NCBI GenBank assembly: GCA_947595045.1
Contig: CANQEN010000004.1
Span: forward strand, 1 to 40,491
Source: an uncultured Bacilli bacterium
GTDB taxonomy: Bacteria; Bacillota_I; Bacilli_A; RF39; UBA660
Direction of reading: 5' to 3'
Length of the DNA: 40,491 nucleotides
Position numbers and translations under genes: made by a program. The notes under the pieces were generated by a model, which had not been told where the DNA came from, made no database searches, and was given only the letters and a program-made list of their open reading frames with translations. Numbering within the stretch: position 1 is the first letter of the stretch; every line of letters begins with the position of its first letter. Positions 9,423 to 19,904 of this stretch are shown piece by piece.

Positions 9423-10736
9423 ATGGACATAGTTGGGATAAGTACTGAAAAAGTAGAACAAATATCACGTATTAAACAAGAACCTGATTGGATGTGTTCT
9501 TTTAGAAAACAGGCGTATGCTAAATTTTGCAGTATTGCTCAACCTCTTTTTGGTCCAGAATTAACAATTGATTTTGATAAAATTACTTATTATAAGCCAA
9601 GAGTTAGTAAAAAAGTAGAAAAAGATTGGCAAAAAATACCTGAAGATGTTCGAACTACTTTTGATAAGTTAGGACTACCAGATGCTGAGCGGAAATATTT
9701 AGCGGGTATTGGTGCTCAATATGAGAGTGAAGCTGTTTATCATAATATGATTAAAGAATTAGAAGATAAACATATTATTTTTTGTGATACTGATACAGCT
9801 TTAAAGAAATATCCGGAAATATTTAAGAAATATTTCAATAAGTTAGTTAAATATGATGAAAATAAATATACTGCTTTAAATGGTGCGGTTTGGAGTGGGG
9901 GAACTTTTATTTATGTTCCACCGCATACTAAAATTGATCGACCATTGCAGAGTTATTTTCGAATGAATAGTGAAAATATGGGACAATTTGAGCGTACATT
10001 GATTATTGTTGATGATGATAGTGAATTACATTATATGGAAGGGTGTACAGCTCCAACTTATTCTACGGATTCACTTCACGCTGCAGTGGTAGAAATTTAT
10101 GTTGGTAAAAATGCTAAATGTCGATATACAACTATTCAGAATTGGTCGGATAATGTTTATAATTTAGTTACTAAAAGAGCTATTGTTGATGAAAATGGAT
10201 TAATGGAATGGATTGATGGTAATATCGGTTCTAGTGTAAATATGAAATATCCTTCTTGTATTCTATCTGGAACTGGTGCGAATGGTAAATGTATTTCTAT
10301 AGCTGTAGCTAATAAAAATCAAATTCAAGATACTGGGGCTAAAATGATACATTTGGCTCCTTATACAACGAGTGATATTATCAGTAAATCGATAGCAGCT
10401 AATGGTGGAGAGGCTGATTATCGAGGCACAGTGAGAATTAATAAAGGTGCTCATCATTCGGTAAGCCATATTAAGTGTGATACCATTATTATTGATAAAA
10501 TCTCTAAAAGTGATACTATTCCTAAAAATATAGTTGAAAATTCAACTTCTACTTTAAATCATGAAGCAACGGTGGCTAAAATCAGTCCTGATAAATTATT
10601 CTATCTTATGACTAGGGGAATAAGTGAAGAACGTGCTAAAGAATTAATTATTATGGGATTCATTGATCGCTTTCGCGAAGAATTACCAATGGAATATGCC
10701 GTTGAATTAAATGCTCTATTAAAAAATTATTTTTAA
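9423..10736 (+). CDS. sufB: Fe-S cluster assembly protein SufB
   Basis: [12 protein letters not shown]-like ([26 protein letters not shown]), [24 protein letters not shown]-terminal [23 protein letters not shown]. Confidence 0.95.
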   Translation: MDIVGISTEKVEQISRIKQEPDWMCSFRKQAYAKFCSIAQPLFGPELTIDFDKITYYKPRVSKKVEKDWQKIPEDVRTTFDKLGLPDAERKYLAGIGAQYESEAVYHNMIKELEDKHIIFCDTDTALKKYPEIFKKYFNKLVKYDENKYTALNGAVWSGGTFIYVPPHTKIDRPLQSYFRMNSENMGQFERTLIIVDDDSELHYMEGCTAPTYSTDSLHAAVVEIYVGKNAKCRYTTIQNWSDNVYNLVTKRAIVDENGLMEWIDGNIGSSVNMKYPSCILSGTGANGKCISIAVANKNQIQDTGAKMIHLAPYTTSDIISKSIAANGGEADYRGTVRINKGAHHSVSHIKCDTIIIDKISKSDTIPKNIVENSTSTLNHEATVAKISPDKLFYLMTRGISEERAKELIIMGFIDRFREELPMEYAVELNALLKNYF

Positions 10737-10894
10737 TATGAAAAATAGTAATATGCATAAGTATATTGCTATTTTTTTAATTTCAACTAATAAAATTTTG
10801 TAATTTGATTATTAAAATTATGTAGAAATTAAAAAATAGTTTTTTGCATGCTAAACTAGAAAATGTTATTATGCAAGTGAAAGGAGGAATCAAT

Positions 10895-11236
10895 ATGCTT
10901 AATCAAGCAGTATTAGTTGGAAGAATTGTTCGTGATCCTGAATTAAAAGAAACAGAAAACGGTAACAAATTAGCAAAAATTACCTTAGCTGTTCCTCGTT
11001 CATTTAAAAATTCAGATGGAGAATATGAAACAGACTTCATTTCCTGCGTATTATGGAAAGGAGTTGCTGAGAGCACTGTAGAATATTGTAAACATGGCGA
11101 TTTAGTAGGCGTTAAGGGTCGTATTCAAACTAGGACCGTTGAATTAGAAGAAAATGAAAAAAAGCAATTAGTTGAAGTAGTAGCTGAAAAGGTTACTTTC
11201 TTATCCAGCAAGTCAAGAGAAAAGGATACTGATTAA
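10895..11236 (+). CDS. ssb: single-stranded DNA-binding protein, short form
   Basis: MLNQAVLVGRIVRDPELKETENGNKLAKITLAVPRSFKN; SD AAAGGAGGAATCAAT before ATG 10895. No acidic DDDIPF-like tail. Confidence 0.9.
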   Translation: MLNQAVLVGRIVRDPELKETENGNKLAKITLAVPRSFKNSDGEYETDFISCVLWKGVAESTVEYCKHGDLVGVKGRIQTRTVELEENEKKQLVEVVAEKVTFLSSKSREKDTD

Positions 11237-11363
11237 ATATTCTTTTTTCTATAATTATTTCAATTATAAAAGACAACTTTTCTTTTTTATTGGGGTATGA
11301 TACAATGATAATATAATAATAAAAATATTATATATTTATTAAAAAAGGAAAGAGAGTAGAGAT

Positions 11364-12638
11364 ATGACCATATTGGATGTAATTAATAAAAAGAAAAAAA
11401 AGCAAAAATTAAGTAAAGATGAAATTGTATTTTTTATTGATGGTATGTTAGATGGAAGTATTGCTGATTATCAAATTAGTGCTTTATTAATGGCTATTGT
11501 TTTAAATGGTATGGACTTAGAAGAAACTATTAATTTAACCGATGCGATGATTAATAGTGGCATTGTTATAAATTTGAGTTCCATAGATGGTGTAATTGTT
11601 GATAAGCATTCTACTGGTGGAGTAGGAGATAAGGTGACATTAATATTGGCTCCTTTATTAGCTTCACTTGGTATTAAAATTGCTAAAATGAGTGGTCGTG
11701 GATTGGGACATACGGGTGGAACTATAGATAAATTAGAATCTATACCTGGATATAAAGTAGAGATGAATCAAGCAGACTTTATTAAGCAAGTAAATGATAT
11801 AAATATATCGGTTATTAGTCAATCTCCTGAACTAGTTCCAGCCGATAAAAGACTATATGCTTTAAGAGATGTAACTGGTACAGTTGATTCAATACCTTTG
11901 ATTGCATCTAGTATTATGTCAAAAAAAATAGCTAGTGGGGCTGATTTAATTGTTATTGATGTTAAAGTTGGTAATGGTGCTCTTTTGAATACTTTGGAAG
12001 AGGCGAAAGAATTGGCTAAAACAATGGTATATATTGGTAAACATTATAATAAAATAGTTATCTGTGAATTAACGGATATGAGTGTCCCATTAGGATATGC
12101 TATTGGTAATTCTTTAGAAGTGAAAGAGGCAATTAATACCCTACAAGGAATTGGGCCAGATGATGTTATGGAATTAATTATATCTACAGCTTCAATGATT
12201 GTTGGTGCTGTTAAAAATGTAGGTATAGAAGAGGCTGAACAACTTTGTTTTAAACAGATTAATAATGGAGAAGCATATCAAAAATTTGTGGAATGGATTA
12301 AAGCACAAGGTGGTAATTTGGATAAGCTAGAAGTGTCAGAACACAGTGTTTCTGTTTATAGTGATAAAGCAGGATATATTAGTGGTATTAATACAATGCA
12401 ATTAGGGGAAATTGCGCGATTATTAGGAGCTGGTCGATTAAAACAAACTGATAAGATTGATTATAAAGTTGGGTTAGTTCTTAATCATAAAATTGGTGAT
12501 TATGTTGATGTTAATGATGAATTAGTTAAAATTTATTTAGGTGACAAAGATGTTAAGTTAAGTGCTGTTTTAGCTTGTTTTGAGATTAGTGATACTTATC
12601 CTAAAAAACTACCTTTAGTATATGATGTTATCAATTAA
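11364..12638 (+). CDS. pdp: pyrimidine-nucleoside phosphorylase
   Basis: KHSTGGVGDKVTLILAPLLASLGIKIAKMSGRGLGHTGGTIDKLESIPGY signature. Confidence 0.95.
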   Translation: MTILDVINKKKKKQKLSKDEIVFFIDGMLDGSIADYQISALLMAIVLNGMDLEETINLTDAMINSGIVINLSSIDGVIVDKHSTGGVGDKVTLILAPLLASLGIKIAKMSGRGLGHTGGTIDKLESIPGYKVEMNQADFIKQVNDINISVISQSPELVPADKRLYALRDVTGTVDSIPLIASSIMSKKIASGADLIVIDVKVGNGALLNTLEEAKELAKTMVYIGKHYNKIVICELTDMSVPLGYAIGNSLEVKEAINTLQGIGPDDVMELIISTASMIVGAVKNVGIEEAEQLCFKQINNGEAYQKFVEWIKAQGGNLDKLEVSEHSVSVYSDKAGYISGINTMQLGEIARLLGAGRLKQTDKIDYKVGLVLNHKIGDYVDVNDELVKIYLGDKDVKLSAVLACFEISDTYPKKLPLVYDVIN

Positions 12639-12721
12639 TGTAAAATTTTTGTCAATTTAACACGTACTTATTGAACTAATAAATAAAATATATTATTATC
12701 ATAATAGGGAGCGTGATTAAA

Positions 12722-12928
12722 ATGATTTATCCATCGATTGATAAGTTATTACAAAAAGTTGGGTCTAAGTATTTATTAGTTAATATTGTAGCTAAACGCG
12801 CTAAGGAAATGGATGAAACAGAATATTATCAAATGAACGAGAGTGAATATGTCTCATCTAAATCTATTGGTAAAGCGTTAGAAGAAATAGCAAAAGATCT
12901 TATTATATTAGGTTCAGATGAAAAATAA
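12722..12928 (+). CDS. rpoZ: DNA-directed RNA polymerase subunit omega
   Basis: MIYPSIDKLLQKVGSKYLLVNIVAKRAKEM...SKSIGKALEEIAKD, omega-like. Confidence 0.8.
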   Translation: MIYPSIDKLLQKVGSKYLLVNIVAKRAKEMDETEYYQMNESEYVSSKSIGKALEEIAKDLIILGSDEK

Positions 12929-13751
12929 AATAGTAAATAAGATTAAAGAAGTATTAGCTAGATTATGGTTTGTAATTAATAAACCTATGGTAGGTGTGTT
13001 GCCTGGACAAATTGCCTTTTTTTTAGTTCTATCTATTTTTCCTATCCTAATTTTAATTGGTTTAATAGGTTCGACATTTGATATTTCCATAGGAACTATA
13101 TTAGACTTTTTTAAAGGTGCTTTGCCTAAAGAAATAATTGAATTGTTAGCTAATTTTCTTGATGGTAAAGGTTTTGATACTAATATTGGTTTTTCAATGA
13201 TTTCAGGATTCTTAATTGCTAGTAATGGAGCTCATTCTATTATTATGGCTTCTAATACTTTATATGGTTTTCCTAATGATAGCTATATTAAAAGAAGAAT
13301 TAAAGCTTTATTTATTATAATACTATTAATGCTATTGTTCTTTTTAACTTTCTTTGTATTAGCATTTGGAAATATTATACTTAAAATAATATTTGAAGTA
13401 TTGGATATGAGTGATTATTTATCATTAATATATCATTTATTTATATATTTCAAATGGCCTGTTGTTATGTTTTTTATGTTTTTTGTTATTAAGCTTATTT
13501 ATACTATTGCGCCAGATTGGAATGTATTAAGTCAGCAAACAACTAGAGGGGCATGGTTTACTACAATAGGGTGGATAGTAGCAACCTTTATATATTCTTG
13601 CTATGTTAATTATTTTACATCATATGATATTTTTTACGGTAGTTTATCTAGTATTGTTGTTATGATGATTTGGATTTATGTTTTGTCTTATATATTAGTA
13701 GTAGGGATTGCTATTAATGTGAGTGATTATGAGATCAATCATAGAGATTGA
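12918..13751 (+). CDS. YihY/BrkB-family inner membrane protein
   Basis: Multi-TM, GQIAFFLVLSIFPILILIGLIG and C-terminal IVVMMIWIYVLSYILVVGIAIN. Confidence 0.88.
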   Translation: MKNKIVNKIKEVLARLWFVINKPMVGVLPGQIAFFLVLSIFPILILIGLIGSTFDISIGTILDFFKGALPKEIIELLANFLDGKGFDTNIGFSMISGFLIASNGAHSIIMASNTLYGFPNDSYIKRRIKALFIIILLMLLFFLTFFVLAFGNIILKIIFEVLDMSDYLSLIYHLFIYFKWPVVMFFMFFVIKLIYTIAPDWNVLSQQTTRGAWFTTIGWIVATFIYSCYVNYFTSYDIFYGSLSSIVVMMIWIYVLSYILVVGIAINVSDYEINHRD

Positions 13752-13783
13752 TCTTTTAATAAATATATTAAAGGAGGAATAAA

Positions 13784-14491
13784 ATGACACCACATATTGA
13801 AGCTCAAAAGGGTGAGATTGCCCCAACAGTAATAATGCCGGGTGATCCATTAAGAGCAAAATATATTGCTGAAAATTATTTGGAGAATGTTAAGTTAGTT
13901 AGTAAGGTTAGAAATATTTATGCTTATACTGGCGTTTATAAAGGTCATACAATTACAGTAATGGCATCTGGAATGGGAATTCCAAGTATAGGGATTTACT
14001 CTTATGAGTTATATCATGAGTATAATGTTCAAAATATTATTAGAGTTGGCTCATGTGGTACTTATACAAAAGATTTAAATTTATATGATGTGGTATTAGT
14101 TAATTCATGCTACTCAGAATCAAGTTATTTAAAAGTTCAAAGTAATCTTGATGATAATGAATTAAAGTCATCTCAAGATCTTAATTTATATATTACCCAA
14201 GCTGCAGATAAAAATAACATACCTCTTACAATTACTAAAGCATATTGTACTGATGTATTTTATAAAAAGGAAGATAATTATGAAGAAATTAAAGATAAAT
14301 ATGGTTGTTTAGTTTGTGAAATGGAATCATTTGGGTTATTTGCCAATGCTAAACTATTAAATAAACGTGCTACTTGTCTTTTAACAGTATCTGATAGCCT
14401 AATTACAAAAGAAGAAACAACAAGTGAGGAACGTGAAAAATCATTTAACAATATGATAAAATTAGCACTTGAAACAGCAATATTATTATAA
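13784..14491 (+). CDS. deoD: purine-nucleoside phosphorylase (DeoD type)
   Basis: TPHIEAQKGEIAPTVIMPGDPLRAKYIAENYL, IIRVGSCGTY. Confidence 0.95.
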   Translation: MTPHIEAQKGEIAPTVIMPGDPLRAKYIAENYLENVKLVSKVRNIYAYTGVYKGHTITVMASGMGIPSIGIYSYELYHEYNVQNIIRVGSCGTYTKDLNLYDVVLVNSCYSESSYLKVQSNLDDNELKSSQDLNLYITQAADKNNIPLTITKAYCTDVFYKKEDNYEEIKDKYGCLVCEMESFGLFANAKLLNKRATCLLTVSDSLITKEETTSEEREKSFNNMIKLALETAILL

Positions 14492-14542
14492 AAAGATAGT
14501 AATAAATATCAGAAATGGTTAATAATAGAAGTAGGTGATATG

Positions 14543-15802
14543 ATGAACTATCAAAAGATAAAAACTGATTTTTATAATTTGCATATGATACAGACAGATA
14601 AATTTAAAACTATATCTATTAAAGTTAATTTAAAACGTAAAATCAAAAAAGATGAAATTACGAAAAGTAATATGTTAATTAATGTATTATTTGATTCAAC
14701 TGCAAAATATAGCAATAAACGTTTATTAGAAATTGAGACAGAAGAATTATATGGATTGAAATATCGTGGATCAAATTATCAATCTGGTATATATACTGTT
14801 ATGAGTTTTGATATAGTGTTGTTAATGGAGAAATATACAGAACCTGGTATGATAGAAAAATCATTAGCATTTTTATCAGAAATTATATTTAATCCTAATA
14901 TCAAAGATAATGGATTTGAAGAAACTAGTTTTAAAATGGCTTATCAATTAATGGACGATTATATTAGTTCATTGGAAGAAAATACACCATTATATAGTCA
15001 AATCAGAATGTTAGAGGATATGAATGATAAAGCCGTTTTTGCTTATCGAAGTTCAGGATATAAGGACGATTTAAATAATATTAATCGCTTTAATCTGTAT
15101 CAGTATTATTTAGATATTTTAGCTAATGCTATGGTAGATATTTTTGTAATTGGTAATTTTGATACAGAAAAAATGCAAAAGACTATTTTAAAATATTTAC
15201 CATTTAAATCTAAGCCAGCATTTAATGAATCACATTTTATATCTTATAATAGTATACATAGTACCGTGCAAGAATATATAGAGCATAAAAATATTAATCA
15301 GAGTCGATTAGTTATGGGAGCTTTGCTCAAAGATGCTAGTGATTTTGAATTACGATATGTATTTATGATTTATAATTATATTTTAGGAGGTAGTCCTGAT
15401 TCTAAGTTATTTAAGCATGTTAGAGAAAAAGAATCGTTGTGTTATAATATTTCATCGACACATCAACCATTGGTTAGTTTATTAATTATTCAAGCTGGCA
15501 TTAATAAAGACCAATATAGAAAAGCAGTAAATTTAATTAAACAAGAACTAGAAAGTATGAAAAAGGGAGAATTTTTAGAAGAAGATTTAATTAAAGCAAA
15601 GTCAACTTATATTAATTCACTATACGAATTACAGGATAATGAAGATAGTATTATATCTTTGTATAGTGGTATTGAATATTTAAACTCTGATGATATTGAT
15701 ACTAGAATTAATAAAATTCAAAAAGTATCATTAGAAGATGTTAGGAAGTTAGCTAATAAGATATACTTAGATACGATATATCTATTAGAGGGGAATGATT
15801 AA
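14543..15802 (+). CDS. M16-family peptidase-like protein (YfmF-like, no HxxEH)
   Basis: M16 architecture (GALLKDASDFELRYVFMIYNYILGGSPDSKLFKHVREKESLCYNISS), directly upstream of an HxxEH M16 protein. Confidence 0.85.
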   Translation: MNYQKIKTDFYNLHMIQTDKFKTISIKVNLKRKIKKDEITKSNMLINVLFDSTAKYSNKRLLEIETEELYGLKYRGSNYQSGIYTVMSFDIVLLMEKYTEPGMIEKSLAFLSEIIFNPNIKDNGFEETSFKMAYQLMDDYISSLEENTPLYSQIRMLEDMNDKAVFAYRSSGYKDDLNNINRFNLYQYYLDILANAMVDIFVIGNFDTEKMQKTILKYLPFKSKPAFNESHFISYNSIHSTVQEYIEHKNINQSRLVMGALLKDASDFELRYVFMIYNYILGGSPDSKLFKHVREKESLCYNISSTHQPLVSLLIIQAGINKDQYRKAVNLIKQELESMKKGEFLEEDLIKAKSTYINSLYELQDNEDSIISLYSGIEYLNSDDIDTRINKIQKVSLEDVRKLANKIYLDTIYLLEGND

Positions 15803-17086
15803 ATGATAAAAAGAACTTTTACTAACTTAGACATAGATTTATATGAAGAAAAAATAGATAATGGTTTATCAATTTATGTTGTTCCAATGACTAAGGTTAA
15901 TAATATATATGCTACCTTCACTACTAATTATGGTAATATGCAAAATGAATTTATCCCAATTGGTAAAAATGATTATATTAAAGTACCTATGGGAGTAGCT
16001 CATTTTTTAGAGCATAAAGTTTTTGAGAGTGCTGATGGTAGTGATCCTTTTTCATTCTATACAGAAAATGGTGCAGATGCTAACGCTAATACGTCTAATT
16101 ACCGTACTACTTATCTGTTTTCTGGTGCCAGTAAATTTAATGAAAATTTAGAATATTTATTAGATTTTGTTCAAAGTCCATATTTTACAGATGAAAATGT
16201 TGAAAAAGAAAAAGGAATTATTGAACAAGAAATTAATTTATATGCTGATATTCCTTATTGGAAAGTGTATAATCGTATTATTTTTAATTCATTTGTTAAT
16301 AATCCTATTCGATATCCAATTGAAGGTACTAAAGAAAGTATTTCAAATATTAATAAAGAAATACTTTATGATGCTTATAATACCTTTTATCATCCATCTA
16401 ATATGTTCTTAATTGTAGTTGGCAATGTTAAAGTAGAAGATGTTATTGATTTAGTTAAAAAGAATCAAGAAAATAAAACATTTTTAAAGCCATATAATAT
16501 TAAAACTAAACTAATAAAAGAACCTGATGAAGTATATAAACCACTTGATATTATTGAAGCTGATGTTATTATACCTAAAGCAGCTATTTCATATAAACTT
16601 AATATTAGGGATATGGATTTTGAAAAGATATATCAATATTTGCTAATATTTTTAAGCATTAAGTTAGGACCAACATCAAAATTAAATAATGAATTAAGAA
16701 ACGAAGGACTTATTTCTAATGCAATAGACTATGATATTGTATATACAGATACCCATATTTTGTATTTTATTAGTATTGAAAGTTATGAACCAGAGAAAGT
16801 ATTAGATAGAATTAAACAAGAGATGAATGATAGAAATATTTTAGAACCAACTTTTTTGCGAAAGAAAAAAGTGTTAAAAAGTTCTAAAGTTTTTAGAAGT
16901 GATGATATCTTTGCTATTAGTTCTAAAATTAATCAAGATTTAATTCAATATGGTAAAATACGTACTGATATAATTCCTTATATTGACTCATTAAATTATA
17001 ATGAATTTCAAAAGTTGCTTAATCAGCTAGATTTTAACAACACTGCTCAAGTAATTTTAAAAAATCATTTGCATTCTAATAAATAG
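15803..17086 (+). CDS. M16-family zinc peptidase (YfmH-like)
   Basis: AHFLEHKVFE (HxxEH) and downstream EQEINLYADIPYW; paired with the preceding M16 ORF. Confidence 0.9.
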   Translation: MIKRTFTNLDIDLYEEKIDNGLSIYVVPMTKVNNIYATFTTNYGNMQNEFIPIGKNDYIKVPMGVAHFLEHKVFESADGSDPFSFYTENGADANANTSNYRTTYLFSGASKFNENLEYLLDFVQSPYFTDENVEKEKGIIEQEINLYADIPYWKVYNRIIFNSFVNNPIRYPIEGTKESISNINKEILYDAYNTFYHPSNMFLIVVGNVKVEDVIDLVKKNQENKTFLKPYNIKTKLIKEPDEVYKPLDIIEADVIIPKAAISYKLNIRDMDFEKIYQYLLIFLSIKLGPTSKLNNELRNEGLISNAIDYDIVYTDTHILYFISIESYEPEKVLDRIKQEMNDRNILEPTFLRKKKVLKSSKVFRSDDIFAISSKINQDLIQYGKIRTDIIPYIDSLNYNEFQKLLNQLDFNNTAQVILKNHLHSNK

Positions 17087-17120
17087 TATGGTATATTAAT
17101 ATATAGTTAAGGAGGAACTT

Positions 17121-17327
17121 ATGCAAGTTGTATTAATAATTATTTCTGTTCTATTAATTGCAATTGTATTATTACAAAGTGGTAAAGCTGAAAATGCTTC
17201 TGATATTATTAGTGGTGGCAATAGTGATTTATTTAGTAATCGAAAAGAAAGAGGTGGTGAATTATTCATCACTAGACTAACTTTTTGTTTAGGGGTCTTA
17301 TTCTTTGTTATATGTATTATTATGTAA
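17121..17327 (+). CDS. secG: preprotein translocase subunit SecG
   Basis: Two-TM 68-aa protein, VLLIAIVLLQSGKAENASDIISGG. Confidence 0.88.
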   Translation: MQVVLIIISVLLIAIVLLQSGKAENASDIISGGNSDLFSNRKERGGELFITRLTFCLGVLFFVICIIM

Positions 17328-17350
17328 AAGACGATTTGAGTCTTTTTTTT
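17328..17350 (+). terminator. intrinsic terminator after secG
   Basis: AAAAGAC-gatttga-GTCTTTTTTTT. Confidence 0.6.
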
Positions 17351-17420
17351 GATTTTAGATTATGGTAAAATATTATATTAGTAATAGTTTTATAGTAGCG
17401 ATGAAATATAGGAGGTTTTA

Positions 17421-18704
17421 ATGAAAAATAATGTTTTACCAGCTGATACTTTTGTTGTGGTCAATAAAACAGTATTACAGGAAGATCGAAAATTATTAAT
17501 AAGTTTATATCAACCTTTGATTGGCTCAACGGCTATTAGTCTTTATTATACTCTCTGGACTTATTTAGATCAATTTGAAATGATGTCTAATGAGTATACT
17601 CATACAACTTTGTTAAATAATATGATGATTACTATCAATGAAATGAATGATGCTAGAGTAAAACTGGAGGCCATTGGTTTGATTAAAACATATGTTAGAG
17701 AGGATAGTATAACTAATTTTGTTTATGAATTGTATTCTCCATTAAGTGCTAAAGAATTTTTGACAAATCCTGTTTTGAATATAGCTTTAAAAAATGCTGT
17801 TGGTATAACGGAATTTGAACGAATTGTTGAATATTTTAAATTACCAAATATTAATTTAAAAAAATATAATGATATAACACATAAATTTAGTGATATTTTT
17901 CTTTGGAATGAATCGCATGATCGTAGTATAGATGTGCTAAATTTACGTAATAAAAATAAAGGTAAAATAACTATTATATCTAAGATTGATTTAGCAACTA
18001 TTTTTAATTTAATTCCTGATGATATTTTAAATCATAAGAGTATTACTCGTGATATGAGAGATTATATTACTAAAATTGCTTATATTTATAATTATGATAA
18101 TGAAGCAATGGTAGAATTAATTCGCAATTCTATTACTGATAAACATACTGTTGATAAAAAAAGATTACGAGATAATGCTGATAAGTATTATCAATTTGAT
18201 CATATGGGTAAATTACCTAGTTTGATATATCGTAATCAACCTGAATATTTAAGAAGTAATAAACAGGGTATGACTAAAAAGATGCAGATGATTCATATAT
18301 TTGAGACGACTAGTCCTTATGATTTTATATCTAGTAAATATAGAACGGGTAATCCCACTCAAAATGATTTAAAAATTATTGCTTATTTATTGCTTGATTT
18401 GGATTTAAAACCAGGTGTGGTTAATGTATTAGTGGATTATGTATTAAAAATTAATAATAACAAATTAATTAAATCTTTTGTTGATACTATTGCTGGTCAA
18501 TGGAAAAAGAATAATATTGAAACGGTTGAAGATGCTATGGGTATTGCCGAGACTGAGTACAAGAAAAGAAATAATAGGGATAAAAAACAAATAGGTAATA
18601 AAAAACAAGAATTAAAACCTAATTGGTTTAATCAAGATATTAAATCAAATGAAGCTAGTGATGACGAAATTCGGGAATTAGAAGCTATGTTAGCAGGAAA
18701 GTAA
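17421..18704 (+). CDS. dnaB: replication initiation and membrane attachment protein DnaB (B. subtilis type)
   Basis: ISLYQPLIGSTAISLYYTLW N-terminus, DnaD-like C-terminal segments, followed directly by a dnaI-like gene. Confidence 0.85.
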   Translation: MKNNVLPADTFVVVNKTVLQEDRKLLISLYQPLIGSTAISLYYTLWTYLDQFEMMSNEYTHTTLLNNMMITINEMNDARVKLEAIGLIKTYVREDSITNFVYELYSPLSAKEFLTNPVLNIALKNAVGITEFERIVEYFKLPNINLKKYNDITHKFSDIFLWNESHDRSIDVLNLRNKNKGKITIISKIDLATIFNLIPDDILNHKSITRDMRDYITKIAYIYNYDNEAMVELIRNSITDKHTVDKKRLRDNADKYYQFDHMGKLPSLIYRNQPEYLRSNKQGMTKKMQMIHIFETTSPYDFISSKYRTGNPTQNDLKIIAYLLLDLDLKPGVVNVLVDYVLKINNNKLIKSFVDTIAGQWKKNNIETVEDAMGIAETEYKKRNNRDKKQIGNKKQELKPNWFNQDIKSNEASDDEIRELEAMLAGK

Positions 18705-18712
18705 GTGGTAGA

Positions 18713-19615
18713 TTGAAAAATGCATTAGATGAATTAAACAGTATGAAAAATGTTAAAATAGATTTAAAAAAAGAATATAAAAAAGCATTAACTAATTTAT
18801 CATTTCAAGAATTAGTAAAAAAACTTAAATTGAATGATGAAGTATTGATGAATTATACATCTCGTTTAGAAGAATGCGCTACAGAATGGGGACATTGTAA
18901 AAATTGTAAATCTATTTTAGAGTGTAATAATCGAATGAGAGGGCATGTATTATTACCTAAAGTTGATAAAAATAGTTTGAATTTTTATTATAAACCATGT
19001 AATAAAAAGAAAAAAATTGATAAAGAGACTAATTTTTTTAAAAATATAAATTATTTTAATACACCTGATTATTTAAAAGAAGCAAGTATTGCTAATATTT
19101 ATAAAAGAGATAAAAATAGATTCCCAGCTATTTTATGGATTAATGAATTTAAAAATACTTATTTTAATAATCAAAAACAAAAAGGTCTTTATTTGCATGG
19201 TAATTTTGGTTGTGGTAAAACTTATTTTATAGCAGCTTTATTTAATGATTTAGCTAAAGATGGAATTGAGTGTGCAATTGTTTTTTGGCCTGATTTTATA
19301 AGACAAGCATTTTATTCTGATTTTAAAGAGAAATATGAATGTATAAAATCAGTACCTCTTTTATTGATTGATGATATTGGAGCAGAGAACGTAACAGCAT
19401 GGAATCGTGATGAAATATTGTGCCCTTTATTACAATATAGAATGGAGGCTAATTTAGTTACTTTTTTTACTTCTAATTTTAATTTAGATGAATTAAAAGA
19501 ACATTTATCAATTAGTAAAAATGGAGTTGAAGAAGTTAAAGCAGAGAGAATAATCGCTAGAATAAAACAGTTATCATCACCATTAGAAATGATTAGTAAA
19601 AATTTAAGAAATTGA
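18713..19615 (+). CDS. dnaI: primosomal protein / helicase loader DnaI
   Basis: GLYLHGNFGCGKTYFIAALFNDLAKDG Walker A, VPLLLIDDIGAENVTAWNRDEIL Walker B; N-terminal Cys cluster. Confidence 0.9.
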   Translation: MKNALDELNSMKNVKIDLKKEYKKALTNLSFQELVKKLKLNDEVLMNYTSRLEECATEWGHCKNCKSILECNNRMRGHVLLPKVDKNSLNFYYKPCNKKKKIDKETNFFKNINYFNTPDYLKEASIANIYKRDKNRFPAILWINEFKNTYFNNQKQKGLYLHGNFGCGKTYFIAALFNDLAKDGIECAIVFWPDFIRQAFYSDFKEKYECIKSVPLLLIDDIGAENVTAWNRDEILCPLLQYRMEANLVTFFTSNFNLDELKEHLSISKNGVEEVKAERIIARIKQLSSPLEMISKNLRN

Positions 19616-19656
19616 TATGATTATTTGAATAAAAAACAATTAATTATATTTATATA

Positions 19657-19685
19657 TTCACATTTTTTATAAAATATGTTAAAAT
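19657..19685 (+). promoter_or_regulatory. promoter of the thrS T-box operon
   Basis: TTCACA-17 bp-TAAAAT. Confidence 0.45.
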
Positions 19686-19691
19686 TAATTT

Positions 19692-19895
19692 ATAAAAAGT
19701 TTTGATTGAGACATGGTTTATTATGTACCTAGATAGAGAGCTAAGGATGATGGAATCTTAGTTAGGAAATTAATAGATTACTACTCATGAACTGAATTTG
19801 AAAAAATATCCGGTTAATATCCGTTATCTGATGAGTAATAAGGTAGGATGGTACCGCGTTTATACGCTCCTTTAATAAGGGGCTTTTATTTATGG
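19692..19895 (+). promoter_or_regulatory. T-box leader, threonyl
   Basis: T-box AGGATGGTACCGCG at 19845-19858 followed by a terminator (ACGCTCCTT...AAGGGGC-TTTTATTT region). Bulge UGGU complements ACCA of tRNA-Thr; ACC in GTACCTAG is a possible specifier. Confidence 0.9.
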
Positions 19896-19904
19896 GGTAA
19901 ATAT

